A DNA stretch of 20,821 nucleotides from JAVBSX01 sp051660685 (GCA_051660685.1 JBOFQB010000095.1:1-20821); one strand, 5' to 3'; positions 8,008 through 15,123 are shown, counted from the stretch's first letter. Notes: generated by a model not told the origin, from the sequence alone. Made by a program: numbers and translations.

Positions 8008-8486
8008 TCTATCTGGACACGTCAGTGATTTCACACATTGAGGCTCCTCACAAGCCGGTTGAAGAGAAAATGACTCGTCAATTCTTCCAAACGGTTGCGG
8101 AAAAAAGCGATGAATTTGAAATTCTGCTCTCACCTGTTGTGATTACAGAACTTGAAGACAGTCCGCCTGATTTTCGGATGAAATTTTCGGATTTTCTTGA
8201 GTCACTTGAATACTATCTCATCCCCTATAACATGGAAGCTGTTGACCTTGCAACGTCGTATTGTCAACAAGGAGTCCTTGCGGAACGTCACATCCGCGAT
8301 TTGACCCACATCGCTTATGCTGTTGTGACCCGTTGTGATTATATTGTCAGTTGGAATATGAAGCATTTCGTCAATGTACATACAATCCGTCGGGTCAACA
8401 CGGTCAATGAAATGAACAATTATCATGCAATATTCATTGTAACACCTCAACATATTATTGGAGACCAAATCAATGCTGACGATTGA
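7992..8486 (+). CDS. PIN-domain toxin (VapC-like RNase)
   Basis: A 164-residue PIN protein. Acidic metal-binding positions are visible: D9 in YLDTSVIS, E53 in VITELE, D103 in IRDLTHIAYA, followed by WNMKHF (121-126), the usual end of the PIN core. The tail IFIVTPQHII resembles the 'VTPEEL' end of many VapC toxins. PIN toxins cleave RNA using Mg2+ or Mn2+. The ATG at 7992 lies inside the end of the duplicated membrane-protein segment; its first five codons (MRRIK) are also present after copy 1, where the rest of the gene is missing. The 3' end overlaps the following antitoxin-like gene by 14 nt, giving toxin-first gene order. Confidence 0.85.
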   Translation: MRRIKLYLDTSVISHIEAPHKPVEEKMTRQFFQTVAEKSDEFEILLSPVVITELEDSPPDFRMKFSDFLESLEYYLIPYNMEAVDLATSYCQQGVLAERHIRDLTHIAYAVVTRCDYIVSWNMKHFVNVHTIRRVNTVNEMNNYHAIFIVTPQHIIGDQINADD

Positions 8487-8721
8487 GATACCAACGGATG
8501 ATCCTCTTAAAATGGTTTGGGCGATCCGACAAAAACAGTACGATGAGACAAAGCAAATGACAAATGAAGAACAGCGGGAGTATACACGCCAAAAGTGTGA
8601 GGCGTTTTACAGCCGTATGGTCGGGACACCCCAACCGGCAGAAATGGTGAAGGATGAACGGAATGGACAATTGGAGAAGAACGTCTCTGCACGACTGTTT
8701 CGTTGCGGTCACGCAAAATGA
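8473..8721 (+). CDS. Small antitoxin of the PIN toxin
   Basis: An 82-residue charged protein. Its centre (MVWAIRQKQYDETKQMTNEE, residues about 14-33) matches a pattern seen in small proteins partnered with PIN toxins, roughly IRxxxYxETKxMTxEE, followed by an R/K-rich helix. I chose the ATG at 8473 over an upstream TTG at 8458 because GGAG lies 9 nt before it and the product MLTIEIPTDDP then reads naturally. It overlaps the PIN stop by 14 nt, which fits translational coupling. The antitoxin role is inferred from size, pattern and neighbour. The last 20 residues look unlike the rest and may be a changed tail. Confidence 0.7.
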   Translation: MLTIEIPTDDPLKMVWAIRQKQYDETKQMTNEEQREYTRQKCEAFYSRMVGTPQPAEMVKDERNGQLEKNVSARLFRCGHAK

Positions 8722-8814
8722 AATCCAGATCGTCCAGCATGAACGAATTGACCCTAAACCGTCCCTGAACGGTCACTTTTGTAGAAAGCCAATACTTTTT
8801 TTCAGAATACATCA

Positions 8815-9228
8815 ATGCCGATACAGATTGAACTTTCACGCATTGTCATTAGCGAGATTAACAGTCAACAGGTTATTTTTCTCAGAGAAGTTGGGGGAAA
8901 ACGGGAATTCCCCATCATCATTGGCATCTTTGAAGCAACGAGCATTGATCGTCGGGTTCGCGGTTTTCAACCACAACGCCCCTTGACGCATGATTTGTTG
9001 TGCTCAACAATTGAGAGTCTCGGGGGAACGTTGGAAGACATTTACATCAGCCGACTGGAAGAGCAGACGTTTTTTGCGGCATTGCGAATTCGTCGCGGAG
9101 AAGAACTGATTGAGGTCGACGCAAGACCTTCAGATGCGGTCGCGGTCGCAATCAGCATGAATCCGCCTTTACCCCTTTTTATTGAAGAAAACGTTTTTGA
9201 ACAGGCATTACTTGCGAATCAACAATGA
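8815..9228 (+). CDS. DUF151 / bifunctional nuclease family protein
   Basis: A 137-residue protein with the conserved DUF151 blocks: FPIIIGIFEA (32-41), RPLTHDLL (55-62) and VDARPSDAVAVA (101-112). The family (BFN domain) includes plant and mycobacterial proteins reported to have RNase and DNase activity. Most bacterial members are uncharacterised, so the activity here is inferred. Length is normal. No strong Shine-Dalgarno site is visible. Its TGA overlaps the ATG of the homoserine dehydrogenase gene (ATGA at 9225-9228), so the two are almost surely one transcript. Why a DUF151 protein would be coupled to threonine/methionine biosynthesis is unclear. Confidence 0.9.
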   Translation: MPIQIELSRIVISEINSQQVIFLREVGGKREFPIIIGIFEATSIDRRVRGFQPQRPLTHDLLCSTIESLGGTLEDIYISRLEEQTFFAALRIRRGEELIEVDARPSDAVAVAISMNPPLPLFIEENVFEQALLANQQ

Positions 9229-10526
9229 AACCATATCGAGTTGGATTAGTCGGGTTGGGAACAATTGGAATGGGCGTTGCAACCCTTTTGTTGCAGCATC
9301 GAGAGCGGATCGAACGGGCAGTCCGTCGTCCCGTCGAATTAGCAGTCATTTGCGATAATGATTTGACCCGGGAACGGAATATAGCCCTTCCGCCCGGAAT
9401 TTTGACCAACGATGTCGCCAAAATAGCGGATGATCCAACGATTGAAACGGTGATTGAACTGGTCGGGGGGACCGGTTTTGCAAAGACTCTCGTTCTGTCG
9501 ATGTTGGAAAAGGGGAAGAACATTATAACGGCGAACAAAGCACTGATTGCGAATTTTGGGGCGGAACTGTTTGAAACGGCACGCCAACGAGGAAAGACGA
9601 TTGCTTTTGAAGCGGCGGTTTGCGGGGGAATCCCGATTTTGGGGACGATGCAGACAATGTTGCAGCCCAATCTCATTGAGTCGATTCACGCAATTGTCAA
9701 CGGAACGAGCAATTTCATCCTCACGCAAATGGAGGAGAAAGGGGCCGATTACCATGATGCTGTCAGTGAAGCACAACGGTTAGGATATGCAGAAGCAGAC
9801 CCGACGCTTGATGTGGACGGTTCAGATGCGGTTCAGAAACTGACGATTCTTGCCCAATTGGCGTATGGTGTTCAGGTTGACTGGAAAACGATTCCTAAAC
9901 AGGGAATACAAGCGGTTGGGAGCATTGACATTCAGTATGCGAAAGAGTTGGGATACCGAATCCGTCTTTTAGCGGTTGCTGAAATGACTCCGACCGGTTT
10001 GGAACTGCATGTTTCGCCGACATTGGTTGACGAAGATTCCCCGCTTGCCGATGTTCGGGACGCTTTTAATGCGGTCCGAATCTGCGGAGATGCGGTCGGA
10101 CCTGTCTTTTTACATGGATATGGGGCCGGAAGAATGCCGACTGCCTCTTCTGTTGTTGGGGACCTGATTGACACCATTTTGGGGCGAACCGCGATCACCT
10201 TCAGCGCAATGCAGTGTTGGTCAAGCGAACAATCAACTGTTTTGCTCAAAGACCCTGCTGAAATTATCGGCCCCTCGTATTTGCGACTGTTGGTTCGGGA
10301 TCAACCGGGCGTTTTGCATGAAATTTCAGGCGTGCTCGGTCAATTCGGCATCTCGGTTGCGTCCTTGATTCAACATAGTCAACGACAGTCAGAAAACGGA
10401 TATGTTCCGTTGATTTTGACGACACATGATGCAAAAGAGGGGAATCTGATTCGGGCAATCGAGACGATTTCGGCCCTTGATTGCGTCAAGGGTGAACCTG
10501 TCCGAATCCGGGTCCGCGATTTTTAA
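9225..10526 (+). CDS. hom: Homoserine dehydrogenase with C-terminal ACT domain
   Basis: A 433-residue protein, normal length for Hom. The NAD(P)-binding loop GLVGLGTIGMGVATLL is at the N-terminus, ITANKALIA marks the end of the cofactor domain, and the catalytic-domain signature NGTSNFIL followed by AQRLGYAEADPTLDVDGSDA is intact, as is YGAGRMPTASSVVGDL. Residues about 350-433 form an ACT domain (LRLLVRDQPGVLHEISGVLG), which in this family usually mediates feedback inhibition by threonine. The enzyme converts aspartate semialdehyde to homoserine for threonine and methionine synthesis in the cytoplasm. It overlaps the DUF151 gene by 4 nt. A REP-like hairpin starts 12 nt after the stop and a better terminator candidate lies at 10632. 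Confidence 0.97.
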   Translation: MKPYRVGLVGLGTIGMGVATLLLQHRERIERAVRRPVELAVICDNDLTRERNIALPPGILTNDVAKIADDPTIETVIELVGGTGFAKTLVLSMLEKGKNIITANKALIANFGAELFETARQRGKTIAFEAAVCGGIPILGTMQTMLQPNLIESIHAIVNGTSNFILTQMEEKGADYHDAVSEAQRLGYAEADPTLDVDGSDAVQKLTILAQLAYGVQVDWKTIPKQGIQAVGSIDIQYAKELGYRIRLLAVAEMTPTGLELHVSPTLVDEDSPLADVRDAFNAVRICGDAVGPVFLHGYGAGRMPTASSVVGDLIDTILGRTAITFSAMQCWSSEQSTVLLKDPAEIIGPSYLRLLVRDQPGVLHEISGVLGQFGISVASLIQHSQRQSENGYVPLILTTHDAKEGNLIRAIETISALDCVKGEPVRIRVRDF

Positions 10527-10537
10527 GAATCCTCTAC

Positions 10538-10565
10538 GTTTAGCCGCGATACAACGTATCGCGCG
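10538..10565 (+). repeat. REP-like hairpin, GATAC subtype
   Basis: GTTTAGCC then the perfect hairpin CGCGATAC-AAC-GTATCGCG, 12 nt after the hom stop. With the inverted AGAAC-type copy at 10721-10748 it forms a mixed inverted pair around heptad-type tracts. Confidence 0.82.
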
Positions 10566-10567
10566 AC

Positions 10568-10620
10568 GAGAAGGTAGAAGATAGGAGGTAGGAGGAAAGA
10601 AGGGGGAGATAGGAAGATAA
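10568..10620 (+). repeat. Degenerate heptad purine tract
   Basis: Almost pure purine/T sequence built of variants of GGTAGAA and GGAGGTA. Its complement shares ACCTCCTATCTTCTACCTTC with the tract at 20238-20315. Confidence 0.6.
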
Positions 10621-10631
10621 CGGCGTCGCGC

Positions 10632-10664
10632 GAGTCAACAGGTTTCCCTGTTTTTTGGGGACTC
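10632..10664 (+). terminator. Candidate intrinsic terminator after hom
   Basis: AACAGG-TTTC-CCTGTT is followed by a run of T (10651-10656), and an outer GAGTC/GACTC pair (10632-10636/10660-10664) encloses it. It lies about 105 nt after the hom stop, beyond the REP and purine tract. The stem is short. Confidence 0.4.
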
Positions 10665-10683
10665 CAAATTATTATTTTGCCTC

Positions 10684-10710
10684 AATTCTACCTTCTACCT
10701 TCTACCTTCT
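10684..10710 (+). repeat. Short pyrimidine heptad tract
   Basis: Three and a half perfect CTACCTT repeats, complementary in type to the purine tract at 10568-10620. Confidence 0.6.
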
Positions 10711-10720
10711 AAAAAAATAC

Positions 10721-10748
10721 GCGCAGAACGTTGTTCTTCGGCTAAACG
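10721..10748 (-). repeat. REP-like hairpin, AGAAC subtype, interrupted by MITE 1
   Basis: On the minus strand, GTTTAGCC is followed by GAAGAAC-AAC-GTTCTGC. Both stem arms have changed relative to the GATAC subtype. The MITE-like element at 10750 inserted at its outer end, and GGCTAAACGG is duplicated on both sides. Confidence 0.7.
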
Positions 10749-10930
10749 GCAGTCCGCTAACAAGTTTTGAGAAAAAGAGTCATTTTCATTTTTGAACCAC
10801 GAAAATCACAAAAAACACGAAAACCTCACAAAATACCGTTTTTCGTGTATTTTGTGGTAAAAACATATCCGTCCAACCCGGCTCGGTTCAAATCGCAAAA
10901 CCAAACTTGTTAGCAGTCTGGGCTAAACGG
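10740..10930. mobile_element. MITE-like element 1 with 10-bp target duplication
   Basis: The element is 10750-10920 (171 bp). Its ends are CAGTCCGCTAACAAGTTT and, inverted, CAGACTGCTAACAAGTTT (16/18 identical). It is flanked by perfect 10-bp direct repeats GGCTAAACGG (10740-10749 and 10921-10930). The interior holds an imperfect palindrome of CACGAAA/TTTCGTG units running from ACCACGAAAA to TTGTGGT. It has no coding capacity. A second copy is at 17419-17600. The target is the outer end of a REP-like repeat. Confidence 0.82.
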
Positions 10931-10941
10931 AAACTCCCGCC

Positions 10942-10984
10942 AATTCCCTGCTCCCTATCCCCCATTCCCGATCCCCTAATCCCC
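10942..10984. repeat. Degenerate heptad tract at the larA stop
   Basis: Pyrimidine-rich on the plus strand (CCCTATCCCCCATTCCCGAT and similar), purine-rich in the larA sense. The larA stop codon (10978-10976) lies in its first heptads (GGGGATTAG). Confidence 0.7.
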
Positions 10985-12262
10985 AACATGGGCCAATTCG
11001 GCAAGGACGTAGGGTCCTTCAGGTAAGACGGCGACACTTGCATTTGGGCCGTACTCGGCGAGACTCTCGCTCATCGCCTGTTCCAACGAACCAACCGGTT
11101 CAACATAAAAACGGCGCAATGTTTCTGCCGACAAAGCGTCGGTGTAAAACTTCACCTTTCCTTTTCGCAAAACTTTCCCTAACTCTTCAATCTGCCATTG
11201 ATTTAAGATAAAGTATCGATCCGCAATAATTTCCTCCAAAAAAGTCCCAATTGTCGGAAATTTCGACGCAATTTCGTTAAATTCCTGACTGCCAATCCCT
11301 TCAGAACAGGATGAGGCAATGATGACAGTTCCGCCCGGTTTAAGGATGTTCATTGCAGCAACCATTCCCTTGACCGATTGGTAAAAAGTGGTGTCAAGCG
11401 GGTATCCCGCCCCGCTCGTCAACACAATATCAACCGGTTCAGGAACGGTATCAACGACAAAAGTCCGCGCAAAACGGACCCCTTCTTCAAATGCAAGGAG
11501 CATATCTCCCGCAACCGCTTGGAGAATCTGTCGGTTGGAATCGAGAATGACATTGACGATAAAATCGCAACCTGCTTTTTGGGCGATCCAAGTGTTCTCC
11601 TCATGAACGGGATTACCGGTCAGAGAACCATTTGTTGCCAACTCATGTTCAAGAAACTTGGGTTTATGCCAATTGGCAATTGTTTCATGCCCGCAAATAC
11701 CCGGGCAGATTGCTTTTCGTCCCCCTGAAAAACCCGCCATAAAATGCGGTTCAATCAGGCCGGTTGCGATTTTGAGGTCCGACTGAAGATAACGGGAGTC
11801 AACCCAAACCGGAACTCCTCGCGGGGATTCCCCCAAAAACGTATGTTGCTGATTGTCCCTCGCATAATGATCGGCGATTGGGTACTTCTGGACAATATCA
11901 GGACCACACATTTCGACCCGTTCTTCGGGCGTACTTGGTCGATGCAGACCCGTTGCAATCAAAATGAGAATGTCTTCCCGCCTCATCCCCGCCTGTTCAA
12001 GTGCCCGCAAAATGGGCGGAAGAATGACCTGATTCGGAACGGGTCGCGTGATGTCGCTTATAAGAATACAAGCCGTTTTCCTGCCAATTGCCAGTTTCGC
12101 AAGCGGTTCTGTTCCGTTCGGTCGTTCCAACAGTTCAGCAATCTGTGATTCAGGATCAACAAGCGGGGGAAGTTTCTTGTATCCGAGACATTTGCGGAGA
12201 TTTTTATCAGGAATGGAAACATCGAGCGTTCCCCGACCATAAGCGATAGAAACGGTTGACAT
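10976..12262 (-). CDS. LarA / DUF2088 family nickel-dependent racemase or epimerase
   Basis: A 428-residue protein of normal LarA length. Residues matching the Lactiplantibacillus plantarum LarA active site are present: D70 and R73 in SDITRPVPNQ, H107 in ATGLHRP, H173 in EPH, K183 in GGRKAICPG (the lysine that covalently holds the nickel-pincer NPN cofactor) and H199 in NWHKPK. LarA homologues racemise or epimerise alpha-hydroxyacids; many are not lactate racemases, so the substrate is open. The cofactor-making LarB, LarC and LarE are not in this window. It lies 105 nt after a sugar-phosphate aldolase gene on the same strand, suggesting a shared sugar-acid or 2-hydroxyacid route. A pyrimidine heptad tract runs up to its ATG, and its stop codon sits inside another tract. 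Confidence 0.88.
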   Translation of the reverse strand: MSTVSIAYGRGTLDVSIPDKNLRKCLGYKKLPPLVDPESQIAELLERPNGTEPLAKLAIGRKTACILISDITRPVPNQVILPPILRALEQAGMRREDILILIATGLHRPSTPEERVEMCGPDIVQKYPIADHYARDNQQHTFLGESPRGVPVWVDSRYLQSDLKIATGLIEPHFMAGFSGGRKAICPGICGHETIANWHKPKFLEHELATNGSLTGNPVHEENTWIAQKAGCDFIVNVILDSNRQILQAVAGDMLLAFEEGVRFARTFVVDTVPEPVDIVLTSGAGYPLDTTFYQSVKGMVAAMNILKPGGTVIIASSCSEGIGSQEFNEIASKFPTIGTFLEEIIADRYFILNQWQIEELGKVLRKGKVKFYTDALSAETLRRFYVEPVGSLEQAMSESLAEYGPNASVAVLPEGPYVLAELAHVGD

Positions 12263-12264
12263 GT

Positions 12265-12290
12265 GAATAGGGGGGAATAGGGGATTGGGA
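12265..12290 (-). repeat. Heptad tract directly before the larA-family start
   Basis: In the gene's sense this reads TCCCAAT, CCCCTAT, TCCCCCC, TATTC and then, after 2 nt, ATG. It replaces any Shine-Dalgarno sequence. Confidence 0.65.
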
Positions 12291-12293
12291 CCT

Positions 12294-12365
12294 GTTTAGC
12301 CGCAGAACAACGTTCTGCGCGTTTTAACATGTCGGAACGCGCGATACGTTGTATCGCGGCTAAAC
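12294..12365. repeat. BIME-like inverted pair of REP hairpins (AGAAC plus GATAC subtypes)
   Basis: Left unit 12294-12321: GTTTAGCC with CGCAGAAC-AAC-GTTCTGCG. Right unit 12338-12365, inverted: CGCGATAC-GTT-GTATCGCG ending GGCTAAAC. A 16-nt spacer separates them. The two subtypes differ at paired stem positions, so both stems stay perfect. The pair fills the space between the aldolase and larA-family genes and could attenuate or stabilise their joint transcript. Confidence 0.85.
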
Positions 12366-12367
12366 GA

Positions 12368-13225
12368 CTATTTCAACACTGGATGAACGGCGTAGAGGAG
12401 TTCAAATTTTTCGCGGATTGAAACACTGAGGTCTTCGCGGAAAATACGGAAGATTTCCTTAGGAAGCGGGTCTTCCCGGGTCATCTTCGGTTCAATGCTC
12501 TTGATGCTCTTCCAAAGTGCAATCCGACTGTCAGCGTAAATGTTCAACTTGCAAATCCCATTCCGAACAGCCGCTTGAATCTGATCGTTCGGCGTTCCTG
12601 ATCCTCCATGCAGGACGAGCGGGACGGGACTGACTTCGTTGAGTTTTTTGAGCCGTTCAATGTCAAGATTCGGCAATTGTGAATAAACACCATGTGCTGT
12701 TCCAATCGAAACCGCTAAAGAATCAACCCCTGTCAGTTCAACGAACTTGACGACTTCTTCGGGTTCGGTCAAAACATTGGCGACAGAACCCGTTCGGTTG
12801 AGGTTAAAACCGCCGACCAGACCGAGTTCGGCTTCAACGGATGCACCATAAGGTTTTGCCATTTCGACGACTTTTCGGGTGATTTCGGCGTTTTTCTCAA
12901 ACGGCAGAGAACTTCCGTCATACATAACGGAGGTGAAACCGCAATCGAGAGTCCGCTGAATCATGTCCAGATCGGTTGCATGATCGAGATGCAGAACAAT
13001 TGGGATGTCATAATCGGACGCAACCGCTTTAATCAGTCCGGGCAAATAGACCCAAGTCCTTCCTTCCAGTTCTTCGGAATAACACATGAGAAAGACAGGA
13101 GCTTTACATTCTTCGGCGGTATCGAGAATCGCGCGGACCATGATGTCTTCGACGCAATTAAAACCGGGGACCGCATAATGATTCTTGCGTGCAACATTCA
13201 GCACGTCTTTAGCAGTTACAAGCAT
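12368..13225 (-). CDS. Class II fructose/tagatose-bisphosphate aldolase family protein
   Basis: A 285-residue protein, the usual length for the GatY/KbaY/FbaA group. The catalytic Asp and zinc ligands are visible: D81-H82 in HLDHATD, the EAELG motif at 131-135, H178 in IGTAHGVY and H206 in LHGGSGTP. The phosphate-binding G-G-S-G is present, but the next loop reads NIYADSRIA rather than the common N(I/V)xTDLR, a possible change in substrate preference. The enzyme would cleave a ketose phosphate to dihydroxyacetone phosphate and an aldehyde in the cytoplasm. It is probably co-transcribed with the LarA-family gene downstream. No Shine-Dalgarno site is visible. Exact substrate is undetermined. 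Confidence 0.92.
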   Translation of the reverse strand: MLVTAKDVLNVARKNHYAVPGFNCVEDIMVRAILDTAEECKAPVFLMCYSEELEGRTWVYLPGLIKAVASDYDIPIVLHLDHATDLDMIQRTLDCGFTSVMYDGSSLPFEKNAEITRKVVEMAKPYGASVEAELGLVGGFNLNRTGSVANVLTEPEEVVKFVELTGVDSLAVSIGTAHGVYSQLPNLDIERLKKLNEVSPVPLVLHGGSGTPNDQIQAAVRNGICKLNIYADSRIALWKSIKSIEPKMTREDPLPKEIFRIFREDLSVSIREKFELLYAVHPVLK

Positions 13226-13284
13226 TGGAAATAACAGGGTTTGTTGTTAGAAACAGGATCGAAAAACTTTGCAAGTTGAATGAT

Positions 13285-13314
13285 AATAGACCATAACGAC
13301 TCGTGTCTTGTCAA
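13285..13314 (-). promoter_or_regulatory. Candidate promoter of the aldolase-larA unit
   Basis: On the minus strand TTGACA (13314-13309) is followed 18 nt later by TCTATT (13290-13285), or at longer spacing by TATTAT. The -35 is perfect and the -10 weak. It lies about 60 nt above the aldolase ATG. Confidence 0.35.
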
Positions 13315-13439
13315 CATTTACTTTTGGGATTGGTGATTCGGAATCAGATAATAACACATTTGCATTATACAATTGCAGGAAAAGTCCCCGTTTATGTATC
13401 CGCTTTGACGACTTGTGTAGTCCCTTTAGGGACGGCCCA

Positions 13440-13646
13440 ATTGTAGCCCGGGGTGAAGGGAGCATAAGCGACCGCAACCCCGGGTTATGCGATCCTCCCA
13501 ACAAAACAAGCTCCAGAGGAGCGACCTAATTAAAAATACCTCATGTTGACGTGAGTCGTTTTATTAGGTCGCAGCTAACGCAGCTCATTTTTTTACATCA
13601 CTTAACCCGGGGTTTGCAACTTCGTTGCTGCACCCCGGGCTACAAT
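13440..13646. repeat. 207-bp nested palindromic repeat (CCCGGG family)
   Basis: The outer arms ATTGTAGCCCGGGGTG and CACCCCGGGCTACAAT are perfect inverses. Inside them GCAACCCCGGGTTA pairs with TTAACCCGGGGTTTGC, and innermost GCGACCTAAT (13521-13530) pairs with ATTAGGTCGC (13563-13572). Each half is also a hairpin on its own (AGCCCGGGGTG with CAACCCCGGGTTA). Similar CCCGGG hairpins are recalled from planctomycete intergenic DNA. It occupies the gene-free stretch between the divergent aldolase and cation-transporter genes. Confidence 0.8.
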
Positions 13647-13670
13647 AAGGTCGCTGCTATGCAGCTACTT

Positions 13671-13695
13671 TCAGAAGACCATCTTCTGACTTTTT
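13671..13695 (+). terminator. Terminator-like hairpin without an obvious gene
   Basis: TCAGAAGA-CCA-TCTTCTGA is a perfect 8-bp stem followed by CTTTTT. No plus-strand gene ends upstream, so it may belong to an unseen short transcript or protect the CDF promoter from read-through. Confidence 0.4.
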
Positions 13696-13759
13696 CAGTA
13701 TCTGCCCAATTTTTAATGTTGATAAGACATTAGTTGTCAGAACCGGTTGTCAAAACCGG

Positions 13760-13789
13760 TTGACATTTTCCGAAAGTATACTGGATAAA
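13760..13789 (+). promoter_or_regulatory. Candidate promoter of the cation transporter gene
   Basis: TTGACA (13760-13765), an 18-nt spacer and GATAAA (13784-13789). AACCGGTTGTCAA and AACCGGTTGACA just upstream form a direct repeat with palindromic AACCGGTT cores that could bind a regulator. Confidence 0.4.
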
Positions 13790-13873
13790 TCGGTCTAATG
13801 ACATACCCCCGCCGCATTGATTTTTCCTCTTTCTTCGATTATATTGGCCCTTTTGACCTTCTGACCTGTCTTG

Positions 13874-14806
13874 ATGATGCAATCACAAACTCCCCCGGAC
13901 ATTCAATCGGCCCGACGAATCACTTGGATCGGATTATGGGTCAACCTTGTTCTCGTCGGTCTGAAACTGATCGGCGGTATCTTCGGTTTCAGTCAGGTCC
14001 TCATTGCCGACGCAATTCACAGTTTGTCCGATTTGATTACAGATGCAGCCGTTTTACTCGGGAGTCAGTTCTGGGGTGCTCCTGCTGATGAAGAACATCC
14101 TCACGGACATGCCAAGATCGAGACATTAGTCACACTTTTTATTGGCGTGCTGCTTGCAATCGTCGGACTGGAACTGATTCAAGGGGCGGTTCAGGAAATT
14201 CGGAGTATGCTTGCCGGGACTTCCGAACGGGAAACGCCGACGTTTTTGGCGTTCATCGTTGCTCTGCTCTCAATTGTCATTAAAGAAATCCTCTATTGGG
14301 CAACTGTTCGCGTTGGTCGTCGCGCAAGGTCCCCTTCTGTCGTCGCCAATGCTTGGCATCATCGAAGTGACGCTCTCAGTTCAATCCCCGCTGCTGTTTC
14401 CGTCGGTTTTTGTCTCCTTCTCGGTCCTCACTACCTCTTTCTCGACCCCGTTGGAACCATTGTCGTCGCCTGTATGGTTATTTATGCCGCTTGGGAAATC
14501 ATTAAACCAACCCTTGCGACCTTGCTCGACCGTTCCGCCCCACAAGATCACATTGGAAGAATACGGCAAATCGTTTATTCCTGCGAAGATGTCCGCAATG
14601 TTCACAAAATCAGGACCCGGTATTTGAGCGCAGAAACAATTGCCGTTGATCTGCATATTCAGGTTGACCCGGAAATGACGGTCCGACGTTCTCATGCACT
14701 TTCACACTTCGTTGCGCGACGATTACTTGAGGAAGGACCTTTGGTTGTTGACGTCGTGATTCACATTGAGCCGTATGAAGGAATTCCCGACGAAACAGGA
14801 TACTAA
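13874..14806 (+). CDS. Cation diffusion facilitator (CDF) metal efflux protein
   Basis: A 310-residue protein with six predicted helices and a cytoplasmic C-terminal domain. Counting from the ATG at 13874, the TM2 metal site is H49-x3-D53 in HSLSDLITD and the TM5 site is H162-x3-D166 in HHRSDALSS, the two halves of the CDF transport site. The HPHGHAKIE loop after TM2 is typical. The C-terminal region (about 210-300, IRQIVYSCEDVRNVHKIR then VDLHIQVDP) is the ferredoxin-like dimer domain. Such proteins export Zn2+, Mn2+, Fe2+ or Co2+ by proton exchange; the His/Asp set does not decide which metal. An adjacent TTG (13871) or second ATG (13877) could also start it. A heptad purine tract follows the stop almost at once. 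Confidence 0.93.
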   Translation: MMQSQTPPDIQSARRITWIGLWVNLVLVGLKLIGGIFGFSQVLIADAIHSLSDLITDAAVLLGSQFWGAPADEEHPHGHAKIETLVTLFIGVLLAIVGLELIQGAVQEIRSMLAGTSERETPTFLAFIVALLSIVIKEILYWATVRVGRRARSPSVVANAWHHRSDALSSIPAAVSVGFCLLLGPHYLFLDPVGTIVVACMVIYAAWEIIKPTLATLLDRSAPQDHIGRIRQIVYSCEDVRNVHKIRTRYLSAETIAVDLHIQVDPEMTVRRSHALSHFVARRLLEEGPLVVDVVIHIEPYEGIPDETGY

Positions 14807-14807
14807 G

Positions 14808-14858
14808 CGGGGGGATAGGGAATAGAGACTGGGGAATAGGAGGACGGGATTAGGGGGC
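14808..14858 (+). repeat. Heptad purine tract after the CDF stop
   Basis: GGGGGATAGGGAATAGAGAC and similar G-rich variants begin 1-2 nt after the CDF stop codon. It belongs to the same family as the tracts at 10942, 12265, 18706, 19352, 20115 and 20238. Confidence 0.7.
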
Positions 14859-14940
14859 ACATCGACCTTCAAAGACACGGTTTCTCAAATGAGGTGTCTT
14901 AAACCCGTTCACAACAGCGAAGTTTTTTGATCCTTTTCCC

Positions 14941-15123
14941 CAATCCCGTCAGGATTGCGTTATGGTAGAAAACGATTGAAAAGCAAGTCTGAACCCCGTC
15001 GGGGTTCCGTTATCAAATTCGTGTCTGTTCAATGAACAGTTGGATCATTTTTGAAATACAAGAACCATAACGCAACTCCTTACAGAGTTGGGATTTAGGG
15101 GCAATTCGTTTTCTACCATAACG
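14941..15123. repeat. Hairpin plus CGTTAT repeat family with 18-bp inverted repeat
   Basis: Three short hairpins share a layout but not a stem sequence: CAATCC-CGTCA-GGATTG (14941-14957), AACCCCGTCGGGGTT (14992-15006) and, inverted, CAACTC-CTTACA-GAGTTG (15073-15090). Each is followed in its own direction by CGTTAT, extended to CGTTATGG in the first and third. CGTTATGGTAGAAAACGA (14958-14975) recurs as a perfect inverse at 15106-15123. It fills the gene-free stretch between the CDF stop and the outer-membrane protein stop (the genes converge here), and the hairpins may act as terminators. Confidence 0.75.

Noticed and set aside
8458..8475. TTG start for the PIN antitoxin
   Set aside because: It would overlap the GGAG ribosome site that serves the ATG at 8473.
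8754..8774. ACCGT/ACGGT inverted repeat before the DUF151 gene as operator or terminator
   Set aside because: Only five paired bases, and no T-run or promoter geometry around it.
13551..13733. 60-codon plus-strand frame in the palindromic region
   Set aside because: It is a translation of the CCCGGG repeat and the terminator-like hairpin.
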